In this document: piece by piece, positions 49,846-58,138 of the stretch | Position numbering within the stretch: the stretch's first letter is position 1 | Layout: each line of letters starts with the position of its first letter | Assembly (NCBI GenBank): GCA_910585795.1 | Contig: CAJUFV010000202.1 | Span: forward strand, 1 to 64,000 | Length of the DNA: 64,000 nt | Direction of reading: 5' to 3' | Source of the DNA: an uncultured Clostridia bacterium | GTDB taxonomy: Bacteria > Bacillota > Clostridia > UBA1381 | Position numbers and translations under genes: made by a program | The notes under the pieces: model-generated | Databases searched by the model: none | What the model was told of the DNA's origin: nothing | What the model saw: only the letters and a program-made list of their open reading frames with translations

Positions 49846-52800
49846 TGCGGGCAGTACAAGCTTGCCGTTCTTGTCAGTTGTTCCGTTTGCCGTACCATCT
49901 TTCTTATCCTTTAAAATAACAGCAATATTATCAGCGGCTTTTCCCTTACTGTCCGTTACGGTAATTGTATAATAATCTTTACCGTCAAGCATTATTCCCT
50001 GCGGAAGTGTAAGCGTTATTTTATCGTCCTTAACAGATTTGCTTACATTTACGCTCTTACCGTCCTTATTCGTAACCTTGACGTTATATGTGGTTTTTAC
50101 ATAACCACCGCCTCCTCCGCCGGAGCTGCCGCCTGACGAAGAACCTCCGCCGTTTGATGTCTTAACGGGAACTGTAATTTTTCCGTTTGCGTTTGTTGCC
50201 TGCGATGCCGTCTTTTTATCCTTATCGGTAACTGTTACGTTAATACTCTGAACTGCTTTATTGTCCTTATCCGTTACGGTTACCGTTGTCTGATTGGATG
50301 TATCCAGCTTATGTCCGTCAGGAAGCAGAACACTGATTTTTCCATCCTTAACTTCAACGGCTGCATTTTCAATCTTTACCTTGCTATCCTCAACTACAAC
50401 ATTGTATATATTTCCGTTCTCAATAACCTGAGCATAGCCGTCTTTATCGGTTACATCTGTACTTGTTGGCGGAACAATGGCGATTCCGGCGCTGTTTGTC
50501 TTGTCGCCCGCCTGCGTACCATCCTTTGCAATAACTGTTACAAATACGCCGTTTATAGGCTTTCCAGCCTTATCTGTAACACCTGTAACAATTCTGTTGT
50601 CTGCCGTAATGCTTTTACCTTCAGGCAGCTTTACCGTAACACTGCCGTTTTCTTTATCCACGCTTACAATAGTGCCGCTGATTAAACCATCGTTATCGCG
50701 CACAGATACTTTGTATGAATAATCCGGAGCAATGACCTCACTGCCTTCATCCGGATTTACTGTCGGTTTTGGCTTTTCAGTCTCAGACGGTTTATCTGTT
50801 TCTGTCGGCTTCTCTGTTGTATCCGGTTTCTCTGTTTCAGTTGGCTTGTCTGTTGTATCGGGTGCATCTGTTTCGCTCGGTTTTTCCGTTTCTGACGGCT
50901 TCGGTGTTTCCATTCCCGGCTTCTGTGTTGGTGTCGGAACAGGTGTTGGGTTATCCTCGATTATATTTTCATTCCACGGCGGAACCGTAGCCTTGCCGTT
51001 TTCATCCGTAACCTCTGTTCTGTCACCGCCTGCATTATCATAGACGTTTACAGACATATCGCTGACTGCCTTGCCGTCTGATGTCTTGACTGTAACCGTT
51101 GTTCGGTTATGATAGTCAATTTCCTTTCCGTCAGGCAGGCATACAAGAATATTTCCGTCTTCAAGCGTTACAAGAGCTTTATATACAGGCTCCGTTTCAT
51201 CCTCAACGGATACGATATAGCTGCCTACATTGGCAATACCGTTTTTATCCGTAAACGCCTGATTTTTAGCAGGCAATGTTACCTGACCATTGGCGTTGGT
51301 AATGCCTTTTTCGATATAGTCGCTTTGTCCAATCACAATTACGTTTATATTCTCCTGCCTCTTGCCGTCAGAATCAGAAACCGTTACAGTAACTCTGTTA
51401 TCGGTATCCATCAAAACTCCGTCCGGCAGTGTAACAACGATATCATGATTATCGCCGATTTTTATATCGCAGTCGGGTATAACAACAGCATCCTTATCGG
51501 TAACCGTTACAACATAAGTATACTTGTCATCCTTATTATCACCGCCTATTGTACCGTTATCATCGCCCGTTGACGATTGATTATTCGGTACTCTTAGCTG
51601 TCCGTTTCCGTCCGTTGCGCCCGTTGCCGCATTATTGTTCCCGTCAAATATATAAATACGCAGTCCGATTGCCGGATTCTGCGTTTCTGTGTAGAATGCT
51701 GTAATTGTCGTCTGGTCTGCATAATCAAGCAGTCTGCCCTCCGGCAGTTTAATTGTTACATTGTCATTTACATCTATTACAATCTCGCTGTCGAATATCG
51801 GTCTGCCGTCCTTGTCGGTAAGAATGATGCTGAAAGCGCCCACCTTTGCATTTCCGTCCTCGTCAGAACGGTCTGTGTCAATAAGCTGCGGTATCCCTTC
51901 ACGTTTCAAAACCTCACCGCATACCAAGCATTCAATATGCTTTTCGCCGCCATGCTCAATTGTGGCAGGAGTATCAATTATCCATTCAGACAATCGGTGT
52001 CCAAGCTGTTCAGTATAATTACCCTTATACTCGTCGCCGCAGTCATCACATTTGAATATGGAATATCCCATCTCTGTACAGGTCGCCGGAATTACTGTTT
52101 CCGTATAATGATGGTCTTTTGCATCTGTATAATCGCCTATATATGATTTTCCGCAGTCAGGACAGGTATATACCGCATAGCCGTGTTCCGTGCAGGTCGG
52201 CTCTACTGTCTGCTTGTTATAGTTATGCTCCAGCATGTCTGTGTAATTGCCTACATAGCTGTCTTTGCAATCCTCACAGGTATATGTCGTATATCCCATC
52301 GAGGTGCAAGTCGGACTTGTTATTTCCTCTTTATAGCTATGCGGAAGCTTTTCCGTGTAATCTGATTCATATTCGTCATCACAGTTTTTACATGAGTATG
52401 TTGTGTATCCATGCTGTGTGCAGGTCGGAGCTGTCACAGTTTTGTTATGGTCATGCTCTGCCTTGTCCGTATAATCACCTGTATATGTATCGGAACAATC
52501 GCGGCAGGTATAAACAGTATATCCCATTGCGGTGCAGGTAGGCGGAATTATTTCCGTATCGTAATGATGCCCTGTCGGGAGTTCAAGAACTGTTCCGCAG
52601 ACCTCGCAAACCTGCGGTTCTGTACATGTCGCGGCTTTGCCTGCCTTATGACCTGTTGCATCAGTAGCTTTAATCATCTTTTCGCTGCAATTTTTGCAGT
52701 TGTATTCCATCACGCCCTCGCCGTCACAGGTTGAGTTTGTAATTATATGACCGTCATCCCAATCATGTCCGGTAGGTTCTGTATAATCTGAAATATAGTT

Positions 52801-54255
52801 AAATCCGCACATGGTACAGGTATATGTTGTATAGCCTTTATCCACGCAGGTCGGTTCTTTTGTAATATGCTCATACGCATGTGATATTAAAGGCGTTATA
52901 TTGGTTATATAATTATCTCCGCAGACCTCACATATATGGTCTGTGTATCCGACACTTTTACAGGTTGGATTATGCTTCTCCGTCTTATATCTATGTGCGC
53001 TTACAGGCGTTGTTTCTTCGTGGAAATCACCGCATTTAGTACACATTTGGAGTTTTAACCCGCCCTGTTTACACGTTGCTTCACGGATAGTAACGTCTTT
53101 ATAGCTGTGACCTGATGCCGGAGTATAGTTGGTCTTTATTAAATCTCCGCAGCCACTGCACTGAAATCTGTCATAACCAAGATTGGTACAGCTCGGAGCC
53201 ACTGTTTCCAAATAGTGATAATCATGTTCATGAGCGGGCGGTATGATTATCACACCATTACCGTTATTCTTATTGTCATCAACCAGCCACACATACGATA
53301 CGCCGTTCTCTGTCATTGTAGTTCCGCTATATGTATAGTCTATTTCGTAATATACAGTGTAGTATCCTGCTGTTGTATAATTCGGCGCTGATGTGCGGTT
53401 GCAGCGGTCAGCTTCCGTACCGTATCTGATTCTTGTATTTACTCCGTTCTCTGAGAGGTCTGACACCGTAAGCGTATGAGCTTCACCGTCAACATTGCCG
53501 TAATACGATGCAATTACAGATTTAGCCGTTACATACTCGCTGCTCTCATATCCGCAGTCCTCGCATTTTTCTGCTATATAAAAGCGGTTATTGCCAAGCT
53601 GTGCATCAACGGTTTCCTTAAAGTTATGCGCTTCCCGCTTGGATTTTGCTTCAGCATATGTACCCTTGCAAAACTGACAATACTGCCCCGATTTCAGCGT
53701 GGACGTATGCTGTGTACTGCTATACGGCTCGTATGTTGTATTGTCAAAATCCAAAAAGAAGTTATGGTCGCATGCGTTCAGACCGTATACATTCTTGTTA
53801 TAGTTGTATGACGCTTTACCATCAACTGAATTGATGGTTCCGCACGTCTGACAAACGGATTTCGTAAAATGATATCCGGTGTATTTTGCATCCACTCCCG
53901 GAGTGCCGTCATCCAGATTTCCTTTACCTTCTCCGTCAATCAGTGTTCCGTCCGAATACTTCACACCTCTGTTAAGGGCTGTTTCGCCGCTTCTTGTATA
54001 TTCCGGAACTCTGTAACACAGCACTGTTGTTTCTTTTTCACATTCCGCACAGTAATTTGTTTCATATGTTGTTGTCGCATTCATGTCGAGTTCGTTATTC
54101 CTGCCGTTTGAACTGAGCCAATGGTCAGCAGGATCAACGTATTCGCTTATCTGCGCCGCTGATGCAGGCATAGCCGGAATTATTCCGACACTCATAATAC
54201 ATACAAGCAATGCTGATATAACCGACTTGATTTTTTTCTTACTCTCTCTATTCAT
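49201..54255 (-). CDS. Giant SLH surface protein with 12 Cys-rich repeats
   Basis: The protein of about 1684 residues has a signal peptide (SALLVCIMSVGIIPAMPASA) and a Cys-rich N-terminal part with several CxxC pairs. Residues of about 342-785 form 12 repeats of 38 residues on the pattern HxY..PTCT.xGYTxYTCxxC..Y..DYT. After that come six Ig/transthyretin-like modules of about 110 residues with LPDG..LD..N.TTVTV, a Pro/Thr/Glu/Lys stretch (TETEKP repeats) and a Gly/Ser stretch, and finally three SLH domains. Each Cys repeat offers one Cys, a CxxC and a His, enough for a zinc site. I chose ATG 54255, 9 nt after GGAGG. Confidence 0.85.
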   Translation of the reverse strand: MNRESKKKIKSVISALLVCIMSVGIIPAMPASAAQISEYVDPADHWLSSNGRNNELDMNATTTYETNYCAECEKETTVLCYRVPEYTRSGETALNRGVKYSDGTLIDGEGKGNLDDGTPGVDAKYTGYHFTKSVCQTCGTINSVDGKASYNYNKNVYGLNACDHNFFLDFDNTTYEPYSSTQHTSTLKSGQYCQFCKGTYAEAKSKREAHNFKETVDAQLGNNRFYIAEKCEDCGYESSEYVTAKSVIASYYGNVDGEAHTLTVSDLSENGVNTRIRYGTEADRCNRTSAPNYTTAGYYTVYYEIDYTYSGTTMTENGVSYVWLVDDNKNNGNGVIIIPPAHEHDYHYLETVAPSCTNLGYDRFQCSGCGDLIKTNYTPASGHSYKDVTIREATCKQGGLKLQMCTKCGDFHEETTPVSAHRYKTEKHNPTCKSVGYTDHICEVCGDNYITNITPLISHAYEHITKEPTCVDKGYTTYTCTMCGFNYISDYTEPTGHDWDDGHIITNSTCDGEGVMEYNCKNCSEKMIKATDATGHKAGKAATCTEPQVCEVCGTVLELPTGHHYDTEIIPPTCTAMGYTVYTCRDCSDTYTGDYTDKAEHDHNKTVTAPTCTQHGYTTYSCKNCDDEYESDYTEKLPHSYKEEITSPTCTSMGYTTYTCEDCKDSYVGNYTDMLEHNYNKQTVEPTCTEHGYAVYTCPDCGKSYIGDYTDAKDHHYTETVIPATCTEMGYSIFKCDDCGDEYKGNYTEQLGHRLSEWIIDTPATIEHGGEKHIECLVCGEVLKREGIPQLIDTDRSDEDGNAKVGAFSIILTDKDGRPIFDSEIVIDVNDNVTIKLPEGRLLDYADQTTITAFYTETQNPAIGLRIYIFDGNNNAATGATDGNGQLRVPNNQSSTGDDNGTIGGDNKDDKYTYVVTVTDKDAVVIPDCDIKIGDNHDIVVTLPDGVLMDTDNRVTVTVSDSDGKRQENINVIVIGQSDYIEKGITNANGQVTLPAKNQAFTDKNGIANVGSYIVSVEDETEPVYKALVTLEDGNILVCLPDGKEIDYHNRTTVTVKTSDGKAVSDMSVNVYDNAGGDRTEVTDENGKATVPPWNENIIEDNPTPVPTPTQKPGMETPKPSETEKPSETDAPDTTDKPTETEKPDTTEKPTETDKPSETEKPKPTVNPDEGSEVIAPDYSYKVSVRDNDGLISGTIVSVDKENGSVTVKLPEGKSITADNRIVTGVTDKAGKPINGVFVTVIAKDGTQAGDKTNSAGIAIVPPTSTDVTDKDGYAQVIENGNIYNVVVEDSKVKIENAAVEVKDGKISVLLPDGHKLDTSNQTTVTVTDKDNKAVQSINVTVTDKDKKTASQATNANGKITVPVKTSNGGGSSSGGSSGGGGGGYVKTTYNVKVTNKDGKSVNVSKSVKDDKITLTLPQGIMLDGKDYYTITVTDSKGKAADNIAVILKDKKDGTANGTTDKNGKLVLPASEHKSYIVGYPDGTFMPDGDMSRAEAAAIFARLIADEKGENISGKSSFSDVDKNGWYSDYIGYLAKYHIIEGYEDGTFKPDSPVTRAEFVAMSVRYYTLFNEVKKGGYTVKYTDVSKKYWAYDDIAYAKNIGWLNGYADGSFRGDNNITRAEVVTVVNHATLRVPDKEYIDKNVSTLNKFTDLRNNAHWGYYSIMESANTHKAVVSSDSETWVK
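51900..53231 (-). repeat. Tandem 38-codon Cys-rich repeat array
   Basis: Twelve consecutive units of about 114 bp encode the His/Cys repeats of the giant SLH protein. Units 7-11 are the most alike, suggesting recent expansion there, while unit 12 and units 5-6 are diverged or shortened. Confidence 0.8.
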
Positions 54256-54276
54256 TAACATTTACCTCCTGAATTT

Positions 54277-55020
54277 TTAACTTAAATTTAGTTCATTTTC
54301 CTGATTTGCAGACTGCTGTTCACCTTTTAACAGCCGTAATTTTTCCTTTGCCCAATCCGGCATACACTCATCTTTTATAATGCCGATAAAATCTCCCCTG
54401 TTCCAGCGCGTTTCCTCCCCGTCATAAAGACAGGTAGAATACACTGCTATGCCGGTTAAACCTTCATGGCAGCCAAAACCGCCTGTGGCATACCAAAGCT
54501 GATTTTCAGGCGACCAATATTCTTCTTTTAAACGTCTTGCACTAAGAACAAGAACTTTTCCCTTTAAATCACCTAACTTCTCCTCACAATGACTTTGGTC
54601 AAACAATTGTAGCCCTCTATATTCTTCAATAGCTTTTTTTGCGAGTATATCAACAATGCCGGGATTGATTGTATATAAATCAAAATCCCGACATGACGAT
54701 TCATCTCTTACACCGATGTTGAAGTTCTTTGCCCAATCCTTAATCTCATCTGTAATTCGCCTGTCATTCATATTTCTTCTTACTGTACTTGAATATATAT
54801 ACATAAGTCTTTCTAAACCGAATTCTTTGATTAAAGATTTTGTATAAGCTCCATCGCTGTCAACACAATAATCCTTATACGCCTTTGCATACAGTCCTGT
54901 TTCTGAATCCATAATGTAATTACAGCATCTTTGATTCTCCGCATAGCTGGCACGAAATTTCTCAATCTCATTGTCCTGCTGCGCTGTCTTAAACGGATAT
55001 CTGTAAAAAGGTACTGACAT
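54277..55020 (-). CDS. DUF3849 protein with second polyvalent module
   Basis: The 247-residue protein has a DUF3849-like domain at 4-105 (FYRYPFKTAQQDNEIEKFRA, IKEFGLERLMYIYSSTVRRN). A second module follows with DLKGKVLVLSARRLKEEYWS and CLYDGEETRWNRGDFIG, seen together in accessory proteins of Firmicutes elements. The function is unknown. It lies 10 nt after the second spoVG gene and just before the giant surface gene. It ends NQENELNLS, a divergent form of the shared tail. Confidence 0.72.
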   Translation of the reverse strand: MSVPFYRYPFKTAQQDNEIEKFRASYAENQRCCNYIMDSETGLYAKAYKDYCVDSDGAYTKSLIKEFGLERLMYIYSSTVRRNMNDRRITDEIKDWAKNFNIGVRDESSCRDFDLYTINPGIVDILAKKAIEEYRGLQLFDQSHCEEKLGDLKGKVLVLSARRLKEEYWSPENQLWYATGGFGCHEGLTGIAVYSTCLYDGEETRWNRGDFIGIIKDECMPDWAKEKLRLLKGEQQSANQENELNLS

Positions 55021-55030
55021 CTCTGTTCAC

Positions 55031-55456
55031 CTACATTCCCATTGACTGTCCTTCTTCTGACTGCTCGTCCTGTTCAGGTTCCTCATTCTGCGGAGTATCA
55101 CCTTGCCGTTCCTCCGATGCTTTGTGTGATTTTGAAGATTTCTGTTTTGAGCCGCTCTGTTTTCCGCCTGTATCCTTTGTCTGCTCGTTAAGCTGGTCTC
55201 TGACATTCACAAGCTCCTGCTTATATGCGTCAAGTACCACCTTGTTTATTTCTTCTCTTAATTCCTTTGTTATCGGATAGCAAATATCCTTATATTCTCC
55301 GCCTACCTTCTGAGACGGCATTGAGACAAAAAGCCCGTTTTCCGATTCTCTTACACTCAGATTCCTTATAACCAAAGCGTCGTTAATAGATAACGATGCA
55401 AAACCTTTAAGACTTCCGGGTTTAGTGTAGAGATTTACACTTGCTTTCAATTCCAT
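55031..55456 (-). CDS. SpoVG family protein with C-terminal tail (second copy)
   Basis: The 141-residue protein has a SpoVG domain at 1-85 (LKGFASLSINDALVIRNLSV, ENGLFVSMPSQK, DICYPITKELREEINKVV). A charged Lys/Ser/Glu-rich extension follows that is missing from the first SpoVG (40851-41111). The extension ends EEGQSMGM, a strong copy of the shared tail. It therefore shows the tail being added to a known domain. I chose ATG 55456; GAGGAG lies about 11 nt upstream and the longer ORF runs into dcm. Confidence 0.82.
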   Translation of the reverse strand: MELKASVNLYTKPGSLKGFASLSINDALVIRNLSVRESENGLFVSMPSQKVGGEYKDICYPITKELREEINKVVLDAYKQELVNVRDQLNEQTKDTGGKQSGSKQKSSKSHKASEERQGDTPQNEEPEQDEQSEEGQSMGM

Positions 55457-56555
55457 AGATTTTTTCACTCCTCTTGTATAATTCATCATCTAATAATTTA
55501 ATTCTTTCCCCTATTGCCTGCACGACATTTGCTGTTACCGCATTTCCCGCCTGCTTATATAGCTGATTATCAGAATTCACTGCCAGCATAGGCATTATCT
55601 GTTCATCGCTAAAGCCTTGAAGCCTGAAACACTCAATAGGCATCAGTTTTCTTATCCTGCAATTTTCCAATACCCCGTGAATATCGCATGACGTAAGCGT
55701 AAACATCGGGCAGTTATGCGGTCTGAACCGATTCCCCTGCTGACGTTTATTCAGTCTGCTTGGAGTCAGGCACGGCATAAGACATTCAAACACGCCTGAT
55801 TTCTCGGCGTTACGGTTTGAAATTCCGTTGTTATACCGTGTAGTTATACACCGAGCTAAACATGTAACACATGCATTTGCGTTCATATCTATATAGATTC
55901 CTGTTCTACCGCCCTGTCCGCCTGAGCCTGCCGCTAAGGTACAGCTCAGTCCTCCGATATCGTAGCCTCTTTGTCCCTGACTTCCCGGAAAGACTTGCCT
56001 AAGAGTTTGAGGGTTGCACTCTCCGAAAGGTAATATTTTTCCGGAACATCGCGCATCACGATATCCGAAAGCGAACATTCTCTTTCGGGATTGGGGGACA
56101 AGGAAATCTGCGCTGTTAAGCAGTTGCCATTCAACACCATACCCCAATTGTGATATCGTGCTGAGGATTGTGGTGAATGTTTCGCCTTTGTTATGCGATA
56201 AGAGTCCGGGAACATTTTCAAGCAGAAAATATTTAGGACGCTTTTCCCGAAGCACTCTGGCAATCTCGAAGAACATAGTTCCTCGCGCATCGTCAAAGCC
56301 TCTGCGCTTTCCTGCGATTGAAAATGACTGGCACGGAAATCCCGCACAGAGCAAATCAAAGTCGGGGATATCCTTTGGGTTAATTTTCGTTGCGTCATTA
56401 AAATATACCTCACCTTCTGTATCAAAAATGGCACGGTAGCTTCTGTCTGCGTACTTATCTATCTCACAATGCCCGATACATATCATACCGGGTATGCGTT
56501 CAAGTCCCGCTCTGAAGCCGCCGATGCCTGAAAACATATCAAAAAATTTTATCAT
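55422..56555 (-). CDS. dcm: C5-cytosine DNA methyltransferase (Dcm type)
   Basis: The 377-residue protein has the standard order of motifs: I DMFSGIGGFRAG near the N terminus, IV GFPCQSFSIAGKRRGF with the catalytic Cys (about residue 75), VI YFLLENVPGLL, and the closing motifs IX/X with FRLQGFSDEQI and YKQAGNAVTANV. The target-recognition region is between about 190 and 290. It probably protects the element by methylating cytosine, as no matching endonuclease gene is next to it. AGGAG is 11 nt before ATG 56555. The end overlaps the start of spoVG by 35 nt. Confidence 0.94.
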   Translation of the reverse strand: MIKFFDMFSGIGGFRAGLERIPGMICIGHCEIDKYADRSYRAIFDTEGEVYFNDATKINPKDIPDFDLLCAGFPCQSFSIAGKRRGFDDARGTMFFEIARVLREKRPKYFLLENVPGLLSHNKGETFTTILSTISQLGYGVEWQLLNSADFLVPQSRKRMFAFGYRDARCSGKILPFGECNPQTLRQVFPGSQGQRGYDIGGLSCTLAAGSGGQGGRTGIYIDMNANACVTCLARCITTRYNNGISNRNAEKSGVFECLMPCLTPSRLNKRQQGNRFRPHNCPMFTLTSCDIHGVLENCRIRKLMPIECFRLQGFSDEQIMPMLAVNSDNQLYKQAGNAVTANVVQAIGERIKLLDDELYKRSEKIYGIESKCKSLH

Positions 56556-56634
56556 TGTTCTCTCTGCTCCTTTTTTGAGGCCGCAGATTTTTTCGACACA
56601 CTTTGAAGGATATTAAATTTTAATGGTTAGCTGT

Positions 56635-56961
56635 TCATGATTTCTGTTGCTGTTTACTGCCGATTTTCTCTCCGGCACTCGCATTTAATTTCCTGAGAAC
56701 CGCCGATTGTATGACTCTCAATGTATCCTCGGAACAATTTGCAACAAGCCGCGCAGCTTCCTCCGGTCTTTTCAAATCGTACCATGCGCCGCTCTCGCAT
56801 ATACCGCCCTCAATCTCGCGCATGGGGGTTATAACCACAGAATTACCGCATCTGACAAATTTCAGAAGCATTTTATCTGTAATCTTTAAGCCCATGCGAA
56901 ATGAAAACGGTATGGTTGTTCGCCCTCTTTTGCCGATAGTCTTGTAAATAATCTCTCTCAT
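56635..56961 (-). CDS. AbrB/SpoVT-like DNA-binding protein
   Basis: The 108-residue protein has the swapped-hairpin AbrB pattern IYKTIGKRGRTTIPFSFRMG followed by LLKFVRCGNSVVITPM, typical of MazE/AbrB/SpoVT transcription factors, and then a helical end with EEAARLVANCSEDTLRVIQS. It may regulate the neighbouring methyltransferase genes. It overlaps the end of dam by 89 nt. The start is uncertain: AGGAG lies 12 nt before ATG 56961 and 3 nt before ATG 56970. Confidence 0.72.
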   Translation of the reverse strand: MREIIYKTIGKRGRTTIPFSFRMGLKITDKMLLKFVRCGNSVVITPMREIEGGICESGAWYDLKRPEEAARLVANCSEDTLRVIQSAVLRKLNASAGEKIGSKQQQKS

Positions 56962-57892
56962 ATGTATCATCAACTCCTAATAAACTTAATTGTACTGGTT
57001 CGTTTTTTCTTCGCTCGTTTATGTCGTAGTTTGCAATCAGCAGTTCTCCGAACTGGCTGCCGGCATTGAATCTCTGAGCCAATGAGTGAAGTCTTGTCCG
57101 TTCAACTATCGTATAGTTGTGGTATAGTTCTTTAATAAACTCGCAGTTGTTGTATGAAAGCAGTATTTTGGCATGCTTCGCATCCCGTATGCATTTATAC
57201 AGGCGGATATGGTCTTCTTTGCCGAATCCCGTATCATAATACCCTTCGGTATCAACATACGGCGGGTCCATATACATAAATGTTCCCGGTCTGTCTTGTA
57301 AGTCTATAAGGTTCTCAAAGTCCTTACATTCAATTACAACATTTCTAAGACGTTTGGATATAGCGTATATATCCTCAATCGTATTCGCCAAATTGACAGG
57401 CTGTCCGCCGAAGCTCTTGCCTGTACTGCCGTAGCTGTACCGTATCACTTTATAAAAGGCTACTGCACGTTCTACATCATATAACTCCGCTTTTTTAGTA
57501 AAGATATTAACAAGCTGTTCACTGTCCTGCTCATTGAACTCCGCTTTCGCCGTTTGGATTTCTTTATTGATATTATACCAATCCGGCTCTGTACGGTTCA
57601 AAAAGTCCTGCAGCACTTTAAACTCCTGCCTACTGTTGATAGGTAAAAATCCCGCACTTTTAAAGAATGATAACGGTCTGTCCCTGATACACAGAAACAT
57701 ATTTACAAGGTCTGAATTGTAATCGTTATATACTTCAAATTTGTGCGGTGTCTTTGATAAAAGTATTGTTCCTCCTCCGCCGAACACCTCAATATATCTG
57801 CTGCAATCGAGCGGTATTGATTGGAGTATTACTTCTCTCAATGCTGCTTTACCTCCAACCCAAGAAATCGGGCTTTTTACATACTTGCTTAT
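56873..57892 (-). CDS. D12-class DNA adenine methyltransferase (Dam), AUA start
   Basis: This protein of about 339 residues has motif I SPISWVGGKAALREVI near the N terminus, EVFGGGGTILLSK, and motif IV MYMDPPYVDTEGYY (about residue 205), the D12/Dam adenine-N6 methyltransferase set. No ATG or GTG fits the ribosome site. GGAGG (57905-57901) is followed exactly 8 nt later by in-frame ATA (57892), giving a family-like N terminus SKYVKSPISWVGGK. An upstream TTG at 57922 would lie inside a terminator. A leader ORF and terminator precede the gene. The C terminus overlaps the AbrB-like gene. Confidence 0.85.
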   Translation of the reverse strand: MSKYVKSPISWVGGKAALREVILQSIPLDCSRYIEVFGGGGTILLSKTPHKFEVYNDYNSDLVNMFLCIRDRPLSFFKSAGFLPINSRQEFKVLQDFLNRTEPDWYNINKEIQTAKAEFNEQDSEQLVNIFTKKAELYDVERAVAFYKVIRYSYGSTGKSFGGQPVNLANTIEDIYAISKRLRNVVIECKDFENLIDLQDRPGTFMYMDPPYVDTEGYYDTGFGKEDHIRLYKCIRDAKHAKILLSYNNCEFIKELYHNYTIVERTRLHSLAQRFNAGSQFGELLIANYDINERRKNEPVQLSLLGVDDTYERDYLQDYRQKRANNHTVFISHGLKDYR

Positions 57893-57920
57893 ATAAAACA
57901 CCTCCGATTTTCTGGCAAAC

Positions 57921-57967
57921 AAAAAAAGGCAGTCACTCTTGTCCGTCAGGACTAAAGTGACCGCCTA
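57921..57967 (-). terminator. Terminator or attenuator upstream of dam
   Basis: On the minus strand AGGCGGTCACT pairs with AGTGACTGCCT (plus 57967-57957 and 57937-57927), with an inner GTCC/GGAC stem, and is followed by seven T. It ends 16 nt before the dam GGAGG, so it can switch dam expression off. Confidence 0.82.
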
Positions 57968-57987
57968 TTACTTATACTTGTGATTTT

Positions 57988-58038
57988 TTATATACAAGGC
58001 GCATCGCGCGCCCTGTTTCCACCTTGATTTTTTATCAT
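57988..58038 (-). CDS. 16-residue leader peptide upstream of dam (tentative)
   Basis: ATG 58038, 5 nt after AGGAG, opens a 16-codon frame reading MIKNQGGNRARDAPCI. It lies between two terminators and 21 nt before the attenuator-like hairpin of dam. The strong ribosome site with so short a frame suggests a regulatory leader. It holds two Arg codons near a possible GGCGC/GCGCC stem. No protein function is expected. Confidence 0.45.
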   Translation of the reverse strand: MIKNQGGNRARDAPCI

Positions 58039-58068
58039 TTTTACTCCTTTCGCCTAAATTCAGGCACG

Positions 58069-58112
58069 AAAAAAAGAGGCAGCCGGCTTGCTTTTCAGCA
58101 CGCTGACTGCCT
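58069..58112 (-). terminator. Intrinsic terminator after the DUF3846 pair
   Basis: AGGCAG and CTGCCT arms (58077-58082 with 58107-58112), with an inner CGGC/GCTG stem, are followed on the minus strand by CTTTTTTT. It lies 27 nt past the stop of the DUF3846 gene. Confidence 0.78.
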
Positions 58113-58138
58113 AAGTTCTATTATTTTGTCCCATTTCT

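Noticed and set aside
50760..50940. TETEKP-type short repeats as a regulatory satellite
   Set aside because: They are in-frame Pro/Thr/Glu/Lys linker codons of the giant SLH protein.
51900..53231. Regular 114-bp repeats as a CRISPR array
   Set aside because: The repeats are coding, in frame and diverged, with no spacer structure and no cas genes.
55946..56434. 162-codon minus-strand frame inside dcm
   Set aside because: It is in another frame of dcm, whose motifs run without a break, so it is a shadow and not a sign of a frameshift.
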